Positions 50,875 through 58,815 of a DNA stretch of 64,000 bases are shown one piece after another. The notes below the pieces were generated by a model. The model worked only from the letters and a program-made list of their open reading frames with translations, searched no databases and was not told the DNA's origin. This DNA is from SXOA01 sp046593355. GTDB taxonomy: Bacteria; Planctomycetota; Planctomycetia; Pirellulales; Pirellulaceae. Where the stretch lies: NCBI GenBank assembly GCA_046593355.1, contig JBKJNY010000155.1, positions 1-64,000 on the forward strand. Reading direction: 5' to 3'. The position numbers were made by a program, and so were the translations under genes. Within the stretch, counting starts at the first letter, position 1; every line of letters begins with the position of its first letter.

Positions 50875-50902
50875 AGTATACTATACAGGTTGGCACAGTC
50901 AA
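50875..50902 (-). promoter_or_regulatory. Candidate promoter reading toward the SDR gene
   Basis: Minus strand: TTGACT (50902-50897), 16 bp, TATACT (50880-50875). The sequence TTGACTGTGCCAAC differs by one base from TTGACGGTGCCAAC upstream of the HTH gene at 4127. The intervening minus-strand frame beginning MGKSNLRPVGANGSG (ATG near 50827) looks like a remnant of a related gene start. Confidence 0.5.
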
Positions 50903-50958
50903 TAGTCTGCCAGCCAGATTTCCCGAAATAATTCTGCCCCTGTCCGGCTCGAATCGCT

Positions 50959-52278
50959 TCAGAACTCCGCCAGGTCCGAGCGCGGCAGCGCGCTTCCCCG
51001 CGGCTGCTGCTCCACGTAATACCAGAATCCTGCCGCCAGGACGATGAAGCCGAGGCTGATCCACTGCGAAATCGTGAGCGTCGTGCCGAACTGGCCGGGC
51101 TCGTCGCTGCGGATCATCTCCAGCAGGAACCGGCAGAGTGGATGGACCGTGATGAGGAGGGCGAATATCTCTCCATCCCGCCGGCGGAATGGATACAAGA
51201 GCCACAGAACCAGTGCCAAGAGCCCCGCGTCGAGCGCCGCATAGAGCTGCGTGGGATGGATGGGAAGGCTGCGGCCTGGCCAGTCGCCCTTCGTGATGTG
51301 CCGCACCTCGCCGGCCGTTGTGGTCAGTTCCACGCTCTTCCCCGCAAGTCCCAGAGCGGCGAGTGCGTCCAGATATTCCTCAACTTTCTGACCGCTGATA
51401 TGTGTGAGGATGTCCCCCGGTTTCACGCCTGCCTGGTCCGCCGGGGTTCCGGCTTCAACCCGCTCGACAATCGCCCGGCCCCGCTCCGTTTCTGCCAGCT
51501 TCATTCCATAAAGCAGCCCCAACTCATGTTGCCGCTGGTACGGAGGACTATCCTTCAAATACCATGCGGCTCGCGGCGGAAATGTCATCGCCACGGGCCA
51601 CGTACATTCTCCCCCATAGCAGCAGCCGTTAAGGAAGCAGCCGATGCGACCGAGGGCGGCTGCGACGACCATGCTGGGGGCGATGATGTCCAGCACGGCC
51701 AAAACGGGCAGGCCGCGGCGGATGAGGAAGTAAATGCCGAAGGGCACTCCGGTCAGCACGGAGCCGTAGACGACAAGCCCTCCTTTGGTTACGTCGACGA
51801 GCGACATCAGCGTTTGCTGCACGGTCGGCCGCAGGAATTCGTCGTGGTACTGCGCGATGAAGAATAGCCGGGCCCCGATAATGCCGGGAAAAATCATCCA
51901 CATCGCCAGCGAGGTCATCACTTCGGGATCAATCCCCATCTGCCACGCCCGGTGCATCCCCAGCCCCACCCCGGCCACCATCGCCACCATCATCATCACA
52001 CCAAAACCGCGAATAGGGATGCCGATTGGCGTGAACTTGTCGGGCTGACCCGGCACCGGTGCAAGTTCCATCATGTTCGGCAAGAAGAACGCGATGATCA
52101 GGGCGACGGCACCCAAAAACGGCAAGTAGCTGGCGGTCTCCTGGTTCCAGCCCTGTTTGCGAATCAGCCACCCCATGATTCCAGCGCTTAGAATCACCCA
52201 GGCGATGAGTAGCCAGCCGAAGCCCATCACGGGCAAGCCGTTCCATTCATGCGGTATGTAAAACAAGGTCGAGCGCAC
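50959..52278 (-). CDS. lgt: Prolipoprotein diacylglyceryl transferase with inserted PDZ domain
   Basis: 439 residues, versus ~260-290 for ordinary Lgt. Transfers diacylglycerol to the lipobox cysteine of prolipoproteins. Membrane helices occupy the N-terminal ~210 residues; the Lgt signature is GRIGCFLNGCCYGG (210-223) and HPTQLYAALD (341-350) follows. Between them residues ~262-330 (IVERVEAGTPADQAGVKPGDILTHISGQKVEEYLDALAALG) form a PDZ-like domain. The insert lies where Lgt has an extracytoplasmic loop, so it may select substrates or proteases. Start and stop are clean; panC lies 3 bp upstream. Confidence 0.94.
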   Translation of the reverse strand: MRSTLFYIPHEWNGLPVMGFGWLLIAWVILSAGIMGWLIRKQGWNQETASYLPFLGAVALIIAFFLPNMMELAPVPGQPDKFTPIGIPIRGFGVMMMVAMVAGVGLGMHRAWQMGIDPEVMTSLAMWMIFPGIIGARLFFIAQYHDEFLRPTVQQTLMSLVDVTKGGLVVYGSVLTGVPFGIYFLIRRGLPVLAVLDIIAPSMVVAAALGRIGCFLNGCCYGGECTWPVAMTFPPRAAWYLKDSPPYQRQHELGLLYGMKLAETERGRAIVERVEAGTPADQAGVKPGDILTHISGQKVEEYLDALAALGLAGKSVELTTTAGEVRHITKGDWPGRSLPIHPTQLYAALDAGLLALVLWLLYPFRRRDGEIFALLITVHPLCRFLLEMIRSDEPGQFGTTLTISQWISLGFIVLAAGFWYYVEQQPRGSALPRSDLAEF

Positions 52279-52281
52279 GGT

Positions 52282-53172
52282 TCATCCTTGAGCTGGGGCG
52301 GATTGCGGCGGTCCACCTGGAGCAGTCAGCAGGCAGTTATCAATCAGCCGCGTCGCGCCGACAAAAGCCGCAATCAGGGCGACGGCTGGGCCCTCGAGCT
52401 TTGTCAATTCCACCAGCGTATTGGGATTGGCGAGCATGGCGTAATCGATCCGCTCGATGCCGGCCCCTTCCAGAGTCCGTCGCATTCCGGCGGCGAGGGC
52501 TGCCGCATCCCGCACGCCGCGACTAACTGCTGCTTGGACATCCGCCAGCGCCCGTGACAGCGCCATCGCCTGCTGCCACTGGCTGGACGAAAGATACCGG
52601 TTGCGACTGCTCATCGCCAGCCCATCCGGCTCGCGGACGATGGGGCAAACCAAAACCTGGACCGGAACATTCAGGTCGGCGACCATCCGCTGGATCACCA
52701 GCGCCTGCTGAAAGTCCTTCTGACCAAAATAGGCTCTGTCCGCGGGAATGATATTGAACAGTTTCAGCACCACCGTGGCAACGCCCCGAAAATGTCCCGG
52801 CCGGCAGACCCCTTCCAGCGGGAGGGCAACCGAGGAGGGCTCAATAAATGTGGAAGTGCCCGGCGGATACATCGCCTCGCGGCTGGGGACGAAAACCAGG
52901 TCGCAGTTCGCCGTCGCCAGCGCCTGCAAATCCGCGTCCAGCGTCCGCGGATACTTGGAAAAATCTTCCTGCGGAGCGAATTGCGTGGGATTCACAAAAA
53001 TCGTCGCCACAGCCAAATCGCACTCGCTTTTGGCCCTCCGCACCAGGCTCAAATGCCCCTCGTGCAGTGCCCCCATTGTCGGCACCAGGCCAACCGTCTT
53101 TCCAGCACGCTGGAACTCGCGCACAGCCGCACGGATTTCCGAGATTGACGAAATCAACTGGGGAGAGTCCAC
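52282..53172 (-). CDS. panC: Pantothenate synthetase
   Basis: 296 residues from a GTG start. Joins pantoate and beta-alanine with ATP, the last step of vitamin B5 synthesis. GLVPTMGALHEGHLSLVRRA (28-47) contains the ATP-binding HxGH motif, then ATIFVNPTQFAPQEDFSKYPR, YFGQKDFQQALVIQRMV and the KMSKS-like VREPDGLAMSSRNRYLS. Everything needed is present. Three base pairs separate it from lgt and nine from folK, a compact run of folate/coenzyme genes. Confidence 0.97.
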   Translation of the reverse strand: MDSPQLISSISEIRAAVREFQRAGKTVGLVPTMGALHEGHLSLVRRAKSECDLAVATIFVNPTQFAPQEDFSKYPRTLDADLQALATANCDLVFVPSREAMYPPGTSTFIEPSSVALPLEGVCRPGHFRGVATVVLKLFNIIPADRAYFGQKDFQQALVIQRMVADLNVPVQVLVCPIVREPDGLAMSSRNRYLSSSQWQQAMALSRALADVQAAVSRGVRDAAALAAGMRRTLEGAGIERIDYAMLANPNTLVELTKLEGPAVALIAAFVGATRLIDNCLLTAPGGPPQSAPAQG

Positions 53173-53181
53173 GCCTTTTTT

Positions 53182-53994
53182 CTACTCCATCGCTTGCATC
53201 GCGGATAGGACTTCGCGTTGGACTCGGACAGTGTCGTCCAATAAGAGCCGCAAACTCGGTGGAGATTCTGCTCGTCTGCGAAGCTGGTGGACACTCTGCA
53301 ATTCGCCCGCCAATGCCGCATTCCCAGGTTCGAGAAAAAAGACAAGTCGAGGTTGTTGAATCATCAGACCATGGTCCCGCAGTTTGCCGAGCAGCCATGT
53401 CTCATCGTGCGGCCCAGCGCGTAATAGCGACGTTTCCCAGATCACGCGGCAACTCGTCGCATTGGAAATCGGACTGATGATCCGCTCAAAGTCCTCTCTT
53501 GCGCATCCGAAAGCGATGTACTTTGCCGAAGCGTCCAGGTTGTCCCGCAGTTTTTCCACACTCCACCCATTTACCGGCCACACCATCTCCCCCGCAATTT
53601 CCGCCGCCGGCTCCAGGACAAACCGCCGGTAGCACATCCGCGGGTGCGGCAGCTCCAAAGTTGGCGTCTTCGCCTCCACCTGGTCGTAAAGCAGCAAATC
53701 CAGATCAATCACCCGCGGCCCCCAGCGTTCCTCCCGCACGCGGCCAATCTGGTTCTCAATCGCCAGCAGTTTGGCCAGCAGCTCTTCCGGGGAGAGCGAC
53801 GTTTCCAACCTGGCAGCCACGTTGAGAAACTCAACCTGCCCCACCGGCCCACCCGCCGGCTGGCTGGGGCGAAAGCTGCTGACAGCCTCGACTCGAATCC
53901 GCGGCTCCTCCTTCAGCAGCTTGATCGACCGTTCGAGCGCAGCGGCCCGGTCGCCGAGATTCGAGCCGAGTCCAAGGAGTGCGGTCGCCATCAT
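53182..53994 (-). CDS. folK: 2-amino-4-hydroxy-6-hydroxymethyldihydropteridine pyrophosphokinase with C-terminal extension
   Basis: 270 residues from ATG 53994. HPPK domain (1-160): ATALLGLGSNLGDRAAALERSI, VEFLNVAARLETSLSPEELL, ENQIGRVREERWGPRVIDLDLLLYDQ and LPHPRMCYRRFVLEP, all canonical. The remaining ~110 residues (from AKYIAFGCAREDFERIISPIS) are extra. Some relatives fuse HPPK to a deoxynucleoside kinase, but the P-loop expected there is absent, so I cannot assign this extension. Confidence 0.9.
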   Translation of the reverse strand: MMATALLGLGSNLGDRAAALERSIKLLKEEPRIRVEAVSSFRPSQPAGGPVGQVEFLNVAARLETSLSPEELLAKLLAIENQIGRVREERWGPRVIDLDLLLYDQVEAKTPTLELPHPRMCYRRFVLEPAAEIAGEMVWPVNGWSVEKLRDNLDASAKYIAFGCAREDFERIISPISNATSCRVIWETSLLRAGPHDETWLLGKLRDHGLMIQQPRLVFFLEPGNAALAGELQSVHQLRRRAESPPSLRLLLDDTVRVQREVLSAMQAME

Positions 53995-54024
53995 CGTATT
54001 ATAGAGGACTATCATGCGGACGAC

Positions 54025-55944
54025 CTATGCTTTCTGACCTTGCGCTCTCCGCAGCACTTCCGCGAACGGCACGTGACTGAGTGAGCCGAAAAGCTGGTGC
54101 GAGGAGAGCTTGGCGCGGCTAACTTTGGGGGATGAGATACCACAGAGGAAGCGAGCCAGAGAGCGCGGCTCAGCGAACAGTTCGTGATTGTTGCGGCGGA
54201 GCTCGGGAACCTGCTTGCGAATGGCGTCGTCAATCACCGCGGCAGTTCGGGGCAGCAGCGCGGCTGCAGAGTGATCGCGGCACCACGAGCAGTGGCCGCA
54301 GGCTTTCTCGATTCGCTCCCCGAAATGCTCCCCCAGCTTGGCGGCCAGGCAGCCGGGATGGCCGGCCAGGTGAAGCACCTGATGCAGGCGGGCGATTTCC
54401 TGCTCCTCGCGTTTGAGCGTGCGGGCATGCAGCTTGCCGGCCAGTTCAGCCGCGTCCGGCGGCCGTTGCAGGATTTTGAAGCGGTTGCGGACCCCTTCGG
54501 CTTTGAGCTCCAGCAGCTTTTGCTCGGCCAGATAATCGAGAGCCCGCACAATCCGCTCGCGCGGCGAATTGGTCTGCTTCGTGGCGGACTCGAGATCGAC
54601 GACTGACCAGGTCTTGCCCTTTGAAGCGGTACGGAAGAGAGTCTCCAAGAATTGCTTGCGGTCTCCTTCAAAGCGGGACAGGATGTTCGACAACGACGTC
54701 AGCAGCTTGAATTGGTATTTGGAGTAGTACGGTGTCCCCTCTTCAATCAGTCCATCGAGCTCCAAATACGTCAGCAGTGTCTTGAGCACGATTTGCCGGA
54801 TGTCATGCTGAAAAGAGAGGTCGTAGAGCGAAACGTCGAACTCATCCTCGCGGCGGAAGATGTCGCGCATCAGGCTCTGCACGGATTCCAGACTGGGTGT
54901 GTCGCCGTAAATGAAGTTTTCGAGCACGTTCAGGTCGTCGGGGCAGACGTGCATTTCGCACGTCGCCGGCAGCCCGTCGCGCCCGCTGCGGCCGATTTCC
55001 TGCGAGTAACTTTCCAGGCTCTTGGGCAGGTTGTAGTGGTCGATGTAGCGGATGTTGGATTTGTCGATTCCCATTCCAAAGGCGATTGTCGCCACCACCA
55101 CCGCCCGATCCGACGCCAGGAACCAGTCCTGCACGCTGGACCTTTCCTCGTCTTCCAGCCCCGCGTGATACGGCCGCGCCGCAAAGCCGGCTCTGGCCAG
55201 CATGTTCGCCACTTGCTCGGCCGTCCTTTGCAGCGTGACATAGACAATGGTCGGACCGGCCTTGCGGGTGCGCAGGCGGTCGAGCAGGGCGGCATCGCGC
55301 TCGCCTTTGGTAATCGGAGTGGCGATCAGCGACAGGTTTGGCCGGTAAAAGCCGGTGCGAACCGCGCACTGCGGCTGAATTTCAAAGCCGCGGCAGATGT
55401 CGTCCAAGACTTGCGGCGTGGCGGTGGCGGTGAGGGCCAGCAGGCGCTCGGCCCGGAATTGGCGGGCGTAGCGGGCGAGCTTGAGGTAGTCGGGGCGGAA
55501 ATTGTGCCCCCATTCCGAAATGCAGTGGGCTTCATCGACGGCGAACAGGGACACGCTCACCCTCTGCATGGCCTCGCGGAATCGCTCGTTGTTGAACCGC
55601 TCGGGGGCCACATAGAGCATTTTGAGCGAACCGCCCCGCACGCTGTTCATTACCCCGGCCACTTGTTCCGCATTCAGCGTGGAATCGAGCCGCTCCGCCG
55701 CGATGCCCCGTTTGTGCAATTGGTCAATCTGGTCCTTCATCAGGGCGATGAGGGGCGAAACCACAAGTGTAAGTCCGGGTAGCAGCAGCGATGGAATTTG
55801 ATAACACAAGCTTTTGCCGCTTCCGGTGGGAAACACGGCCGCGGCGGAGTTGCCGCGAAGGAGGTGCTCCATCACTTCCTGTTGACCGGGGCGGAACTGG
55901 TTGTAACCAAATTTGGCTTTTAGGATTTCAAGCGGCGTGGACAT
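54025..55944 (-). CDS. recQ: RecQ-family ATP-dependent DNA helicase
   Basis: 639 residues. Motif 0 FRPGQQEVMEHLL, Walker A PTGSGKSLCYQIP, DEAH (FAVDEAHCISEWGHNFRPDY), LTATATP, then the second RecA lobe with QEIGRSGRDGLPA. Zinc-binding/winged-helix region: CGHCSWC near 575 with an earlier Cys (HPGCLAAKL). No HRDC domain follows, though ~50 residues remain; this is a shorter RecQ. Length and motifs are normal for a helicase of DNA repair and recombination. Confidence 0.94.
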   Translation of the reverse strand: MSTPLEILKAKFGYNQFRPGQQEVMEHLLRGNSAAAVFPTGSGKSLCYQIPSLLLPGLTLVVSPLIALMKDQIDQLHKRGIAAERLDSTLNAEQVAGVMNSVRGGSLKMLYVAPERFNNERFREAMQRVSVSLFAVDEAHCISEWGHNFRPDYLKLARYARQFRAERLLALTATATPQVLDDICRGFEIQPQCAVRTGFYRPNLSLIATPITKGERDAALLDRLRTRKAGPTIVYVTLQRTAEQVANMLARAGFAARPYHAGLEDEERSSVQDWFLASDRAVVVATIAFGMGIDKSNIRYIDHYNLPKSLESYSQEIGRSGRDGLPATCEMHVCPDDLNVLENFIYGDTPSLESVQSLMRDIFRREDEFDVSLYDLSFQHDIRQIVLKTLLTYLELDGLIEEGTPYYSKYQFKLLTSLSNILSRFEGDRKQFLETLFRTASKGKTWSVVDLESATKQTNSPRERIVRALDYLAEQKLLELKAEGVRNRFKILQRPPDAAELAGKLHARTLKREEQEIARLHQVLHLAGHPGCLAAKLGEHFGERIEKACGHCSWCRDHSAAALLPRTAAVIDDAIRKQVPELRRNNHELFAEPRSLARFLCGISSPKVSRAKLSSHQLFGSLSHVPFAEVLRRAQGQKA

Positions 55945-56191
55945 AGCGGAAAACCCTCAGAATTTCAGTGACAGCACGTTCACTGACTGTATGTATACAC
56001 ACGTAGATGGCCGGAGGCAAGCATTTATTCGCGGCCTCGACAATTTTGTCCAAGATTTCTTGGCCGGCTTTTGGCAGCCGGCGGCTGGCTTTTATCAAAC
56101 CCTCGCGAAGGTAAGTTCCTGTTCGTTCAATGACTTTGATGGCCGAATTCCTAGACGATTTCAAGACCGCCCCATCCATCCCAAATCCCAT
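55928..56191 (-). pseudogene. Possible remnant of a kinase-like gene
   Basis: A short frame (about 87 residues from ATG 56191; a TTG at 56212 adds seven) contains GFGMDGAVLKSSRNSAIKVIERTGTYLREG (split: GFGMDGAVLKSSRNSAIKV, then IERTGTYLREG), which resembles the nucleotide-binding start of small kinase-like proteins (Gly-rich loop, then AIK). The rest does not look like a kinase and the frame runs 17 bp into recQ. It may be a truncated gene or a chance frame. Nothing better explains 55945-56261. Confidence 0.3.
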
Positions 56192-56261
56192 GTCACGATC
56201 GCCCCCGCGCAAAGCCTGTCCACGGATGTTGACGGCTGGCCGCGGCGGAAATCCGTAAGAA

Positions 56262-57545
56262 CTAAGCTGCCTGCTGGGCGGGCTCGGTTTCGGTCGCGGT
56301 TTCCGGCGGACGGTGCGCCCGAGGCTCAGCTTCGCCCAGGATAATGCCCAGCGGCTTGGTGACCTCGAACTGGTCGCAGATTATTTTGGCGACGGCCAGG
56401 AGCGGCGCTGCCATCAGGCCGCCGGCGATTCCCCACATCCAGCCCCAAAAGAGAATGGACACGATGACCGCCAGTGGGGAAAGTTGCAGCCTTTTGCTGA
56501 GCGTCATCGGCGTGACGAAGTAGCTCTCGAGGAAGGTGATCACCGCAAAACAGCCGGCGACCAAGCCGCCCCAAGCCAGCGACTCATGCGTGACTGCCCC
56601 GACGAAGAACAGCACGATCATGCACACAAACGCCCCGACATGCGGAATATAGTTGAGTAGCGTGGCCATCACGCCCCACAGGATCGGGTTGGGCAATCGC
56701 AGGGCCCACGTCACCAGTGCGGTGACGACCCCCAGGCCGACATTGATGATTGTCACCGTCAATAGGTAGCGGGAGACGCCCATTTCCACGTTTTGGACGA
56801 GCTGCACGATGTTCTTTTTCTCATAGAACAGCGGGCGGGATTCGACCGCTTGCTTTAGCAGCACGTCCGACAGGGCGAGCAGAAAGAACGCGACCACGAG
56901 CACGATAATCGCCGACGCCGCCACATGACCGCTGACGCCGAGGACGGCGAACGCCACGTCCGGCGCGGATAACTTCACCGAGATCGCTTTGTCTTCCCCG
57001 CCGGCCTTGGTGAGATCCTCGACGGCGTCGGTGGTCTTTTTGATGTCCCCCATGGGGCCGGATTTGGTGGGGAGCATCTTCCTCACGTTGGCGACCGTCT
57101 CGGGCGCATGCACCAGCCATTCCTGCGCTTGCCCCGCCAGTTTATATGCCCCAAAAGCGACGATGGCCGTGACGGCTGAGATCAGAATGGCGGCGGAGGC
57201 AAAGTCCGGCAGATGCAGCTTTCGCATCCGCCGAAGCAGCGGCCGCAGAAGCAATGCGAGCAGCACCGCCATGACCAGCGGAATCAGCAAGTCCCGCGCG
57301 AAATACATCGCCCCGATCACCGCCAGGCCGCAGAGCACGACGATGGGCATGCTGGCCTTAGGACGAGGCGCGACATCCACCAGCTCCTCAACAGGAGCGG
57401 CGGGTATGGCGGTTTCGTTGACGGCTGAATCGGAAGGCACGGGCGTGGACTGAAGCAAAAGGTGTGCCACGGTAGTCCTCACATTACGCGTGCGCCGCGC
57501 TCCGCTTGTACTGGGAGAGTGCGAGATGTTTTGCGAACTGGACAT
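56262..57545 (-). CDS. AI-2E family transporter (permease)
   Basis: 427 residues. About eight membrane helices beginning at MPIVVLCGLAVIGAMYFARDLLIPLVMAVLLALLLRPLLRRM (about 66-107 in pieces), with the family's amphipathic middle region and a C-terminal core LRLPNPILWGVMATLLNYIPHVGAFVCMIVLFFVGAV, VAGCFAVITFLESYFVTPMTLSKRLQLSPLAVIVSILFWGWMWGIAGGLMAAPL. This matches the AI-2E/UPF0118 permeases, which include transporters, sodium-proton exchangers and others of unknown substrate. The first ~60 residues are weakly conserved, so the start is uncertain. Confidence 0.9.
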   Translation of the reverse strand: MSSSQNISHSPSTSGARRTRNVRTTVAHLLLQSTPVPSDSAVNETAIPAAPVEELVDVAPRPKASMPIVVLCGLAVIGAMYFARDLLIPLVMAVLLALLLRPLLRRMRKLHLPDFASAAILISAVTAIVAFGAYKLAGQAQEWLVHAPETVANVRKMLPTKSGPMGDIKKTTDAVEDLTKAGGEDKAISVKLSAPDVAFAVLGVSGHVAASAIIVLVVAFFLLALSDVLLKQAVESRPLFYEKKNIVQLVQNVEMGVSRYLLTVTIINVGLGVVTALVTWALRLPNPILWGVMATLLNYIPHVGAFVCMIVLFFVGAVTHESLAWGGLVAGCFAVITFLESYFVTPMTLSKRLQLSPLAVIVSILFWGWMWGIAGGLMAAPLLAVAKIICDQFEVTKPLGIILGEAEPRAHRPPETATETEPAQQAA

Positions 57546-57753
57546 TCCTTGACCGCGTAGGACAGTCCGTTACGATGCTTTTGCAGCTCTTGCGGAGCGC
57601 CGCGCGGTCCCTGTGGCCGCTAGCTCTCCGCAGAACTGCCTCGCCCAAGACTCGATGATCGAGCGCGGCACTTCGGCCCAATTCCCGGGCCAGCCGTGAT
57701 TGCCAGCCAAGGACGGCGCGGACGCGCATCATCATCCTTAGGAGTCTGGCAAC

Positions 57754-58815
57754 ATGGACCGTTTGCACGGCCGCCGGAGGGCGGCTACCCATTTGGTGTT
57801 TCTGGCAAGCTTGTTCGTTTCGGCAAACTTTGCCGCGACCTCCCAGGCCGAGCTGCCGCGGGTGGTGTTCGACATGCCCTATGCAGTGAGCTGCCGCGAT
57901 GTGACCCCGCCGGAGTTCGCCGCAGCCAATCCGGGAGACAAGCTGATTGAGGTAAAGCTCGGCATTTCGTCGCTGCTGCAAGGGGGGGATGAGAAAGACT
58001 TGGCCCAGTACTTCATTCGCCTGGAAACCCCGCAGCGGACGATGGAGGTAATCGACTTCCTCCCCAAATCCGCCCGCGAAAGCCTGCACGGCGGCAACAC
58101 GGTGGTGACGAAGAACTCCGAGACGACGCTCTCGCTGGGCATCAACATCACCGGCCACTATCAGGCGTTCACCGGCACCGCCATCAGCCCAGGAATCAGC
58201 CAAAAGAACGGCACCTGCGTGAAGGTTGAAATGCTGCCGCCGCTGGAGACGGTGACGGCCAGCGGCACCATCCTTCGCGGCAGCGGGGTGTACTTCAAGC
58301 TGAAGTCCTCGGAGCGGAACCTGTTGGAAGGAGAGAGAGACTTCGCCGTGATCGTTCGCGTCCCTAGCGGTTGGCGCGGCGACTACCTGCATGTCCGCTG
58401 CGAAGCCGAGGGGATCGCTCGCGGACTGGTCAGCTCGCTGGACCAGCGGCAGCGGTGTGGCGAGCGAGACTTTTTGATCGCGCTCTATCTGGAAGGCGAC
58501 GCCGAGGCCCGCCGCGCCGCGGAAGAGCTCTCCCGCGCGGAAGCCCGCCTGCGGAGCGTCGCTCATATCAAAGCCAAGGAAATCCAGCAGCGCGCCGCCC
58601 CTTCGCTCACCATGCAACTGGGACTCTCGTCCGGCCCTTCTCCGACCGCCATCCCCGCCGACTGGCAAGCCCGGCTGCTGTTCAGCCATCCTTCCCGCGG
58701 CTCGATCCCCAAGAAGCTGCCGCGGGAAGTGGTGCAGGCGGCGCAGGAGTTCCGGTCATCGCAGCAAGGCCTTTCTCAGCTGAGTGGTTGGAAAATCATG
58801 ACGGCAGCGAACTAA
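57754..58815 (+). CDS. Secreted protein of unknown function
   Basis: 353 residues with a signal peptide (HLVFLASLFVSANFAATSQA, ends ~32), preceded by AGGAG. Predicted mostly beta in the first ~240 residues (VVFDMPYAVSCRDVTPPEFAAANPGDKLIEVKLGISSLL, FIRLETPQRTMEVIDFLP), helical later. I recognise no family. Its stop codon overlaps the stop of the convergent DUF1549/DUF1553 gene. Confidence 0.72.
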   Translation: MDRLHGRRRAATHLVFLASLFVSANFAATSQAELPRVVFDMPYAVSCRDVTPPEFAAANPGDKLIEVKLGISSLLQGGDEKDLAQYFIRLETPQRTMEVIDFLPKSARESLHGGNTVVTKNSETTLSLGINITGHYQAFTGTAISPGISQKNGTCVKVEMLPPLETVTASGTILRGSGVYFKLKSSERNLLEGERDFAVIVRVPSGWRGDYLHVRCEAEGIARGLVSSLDQRQRCGERDFLIALYLEGDAEARRAAEELSRAEARLRSVAHIKAKEIQQRAAPSLTMQLGLSSGPSPTAIPADWQARLLFSHPSRGSIPKKLPREVVQAAQEFRSSQQGLSQLSGWKIMTAAN

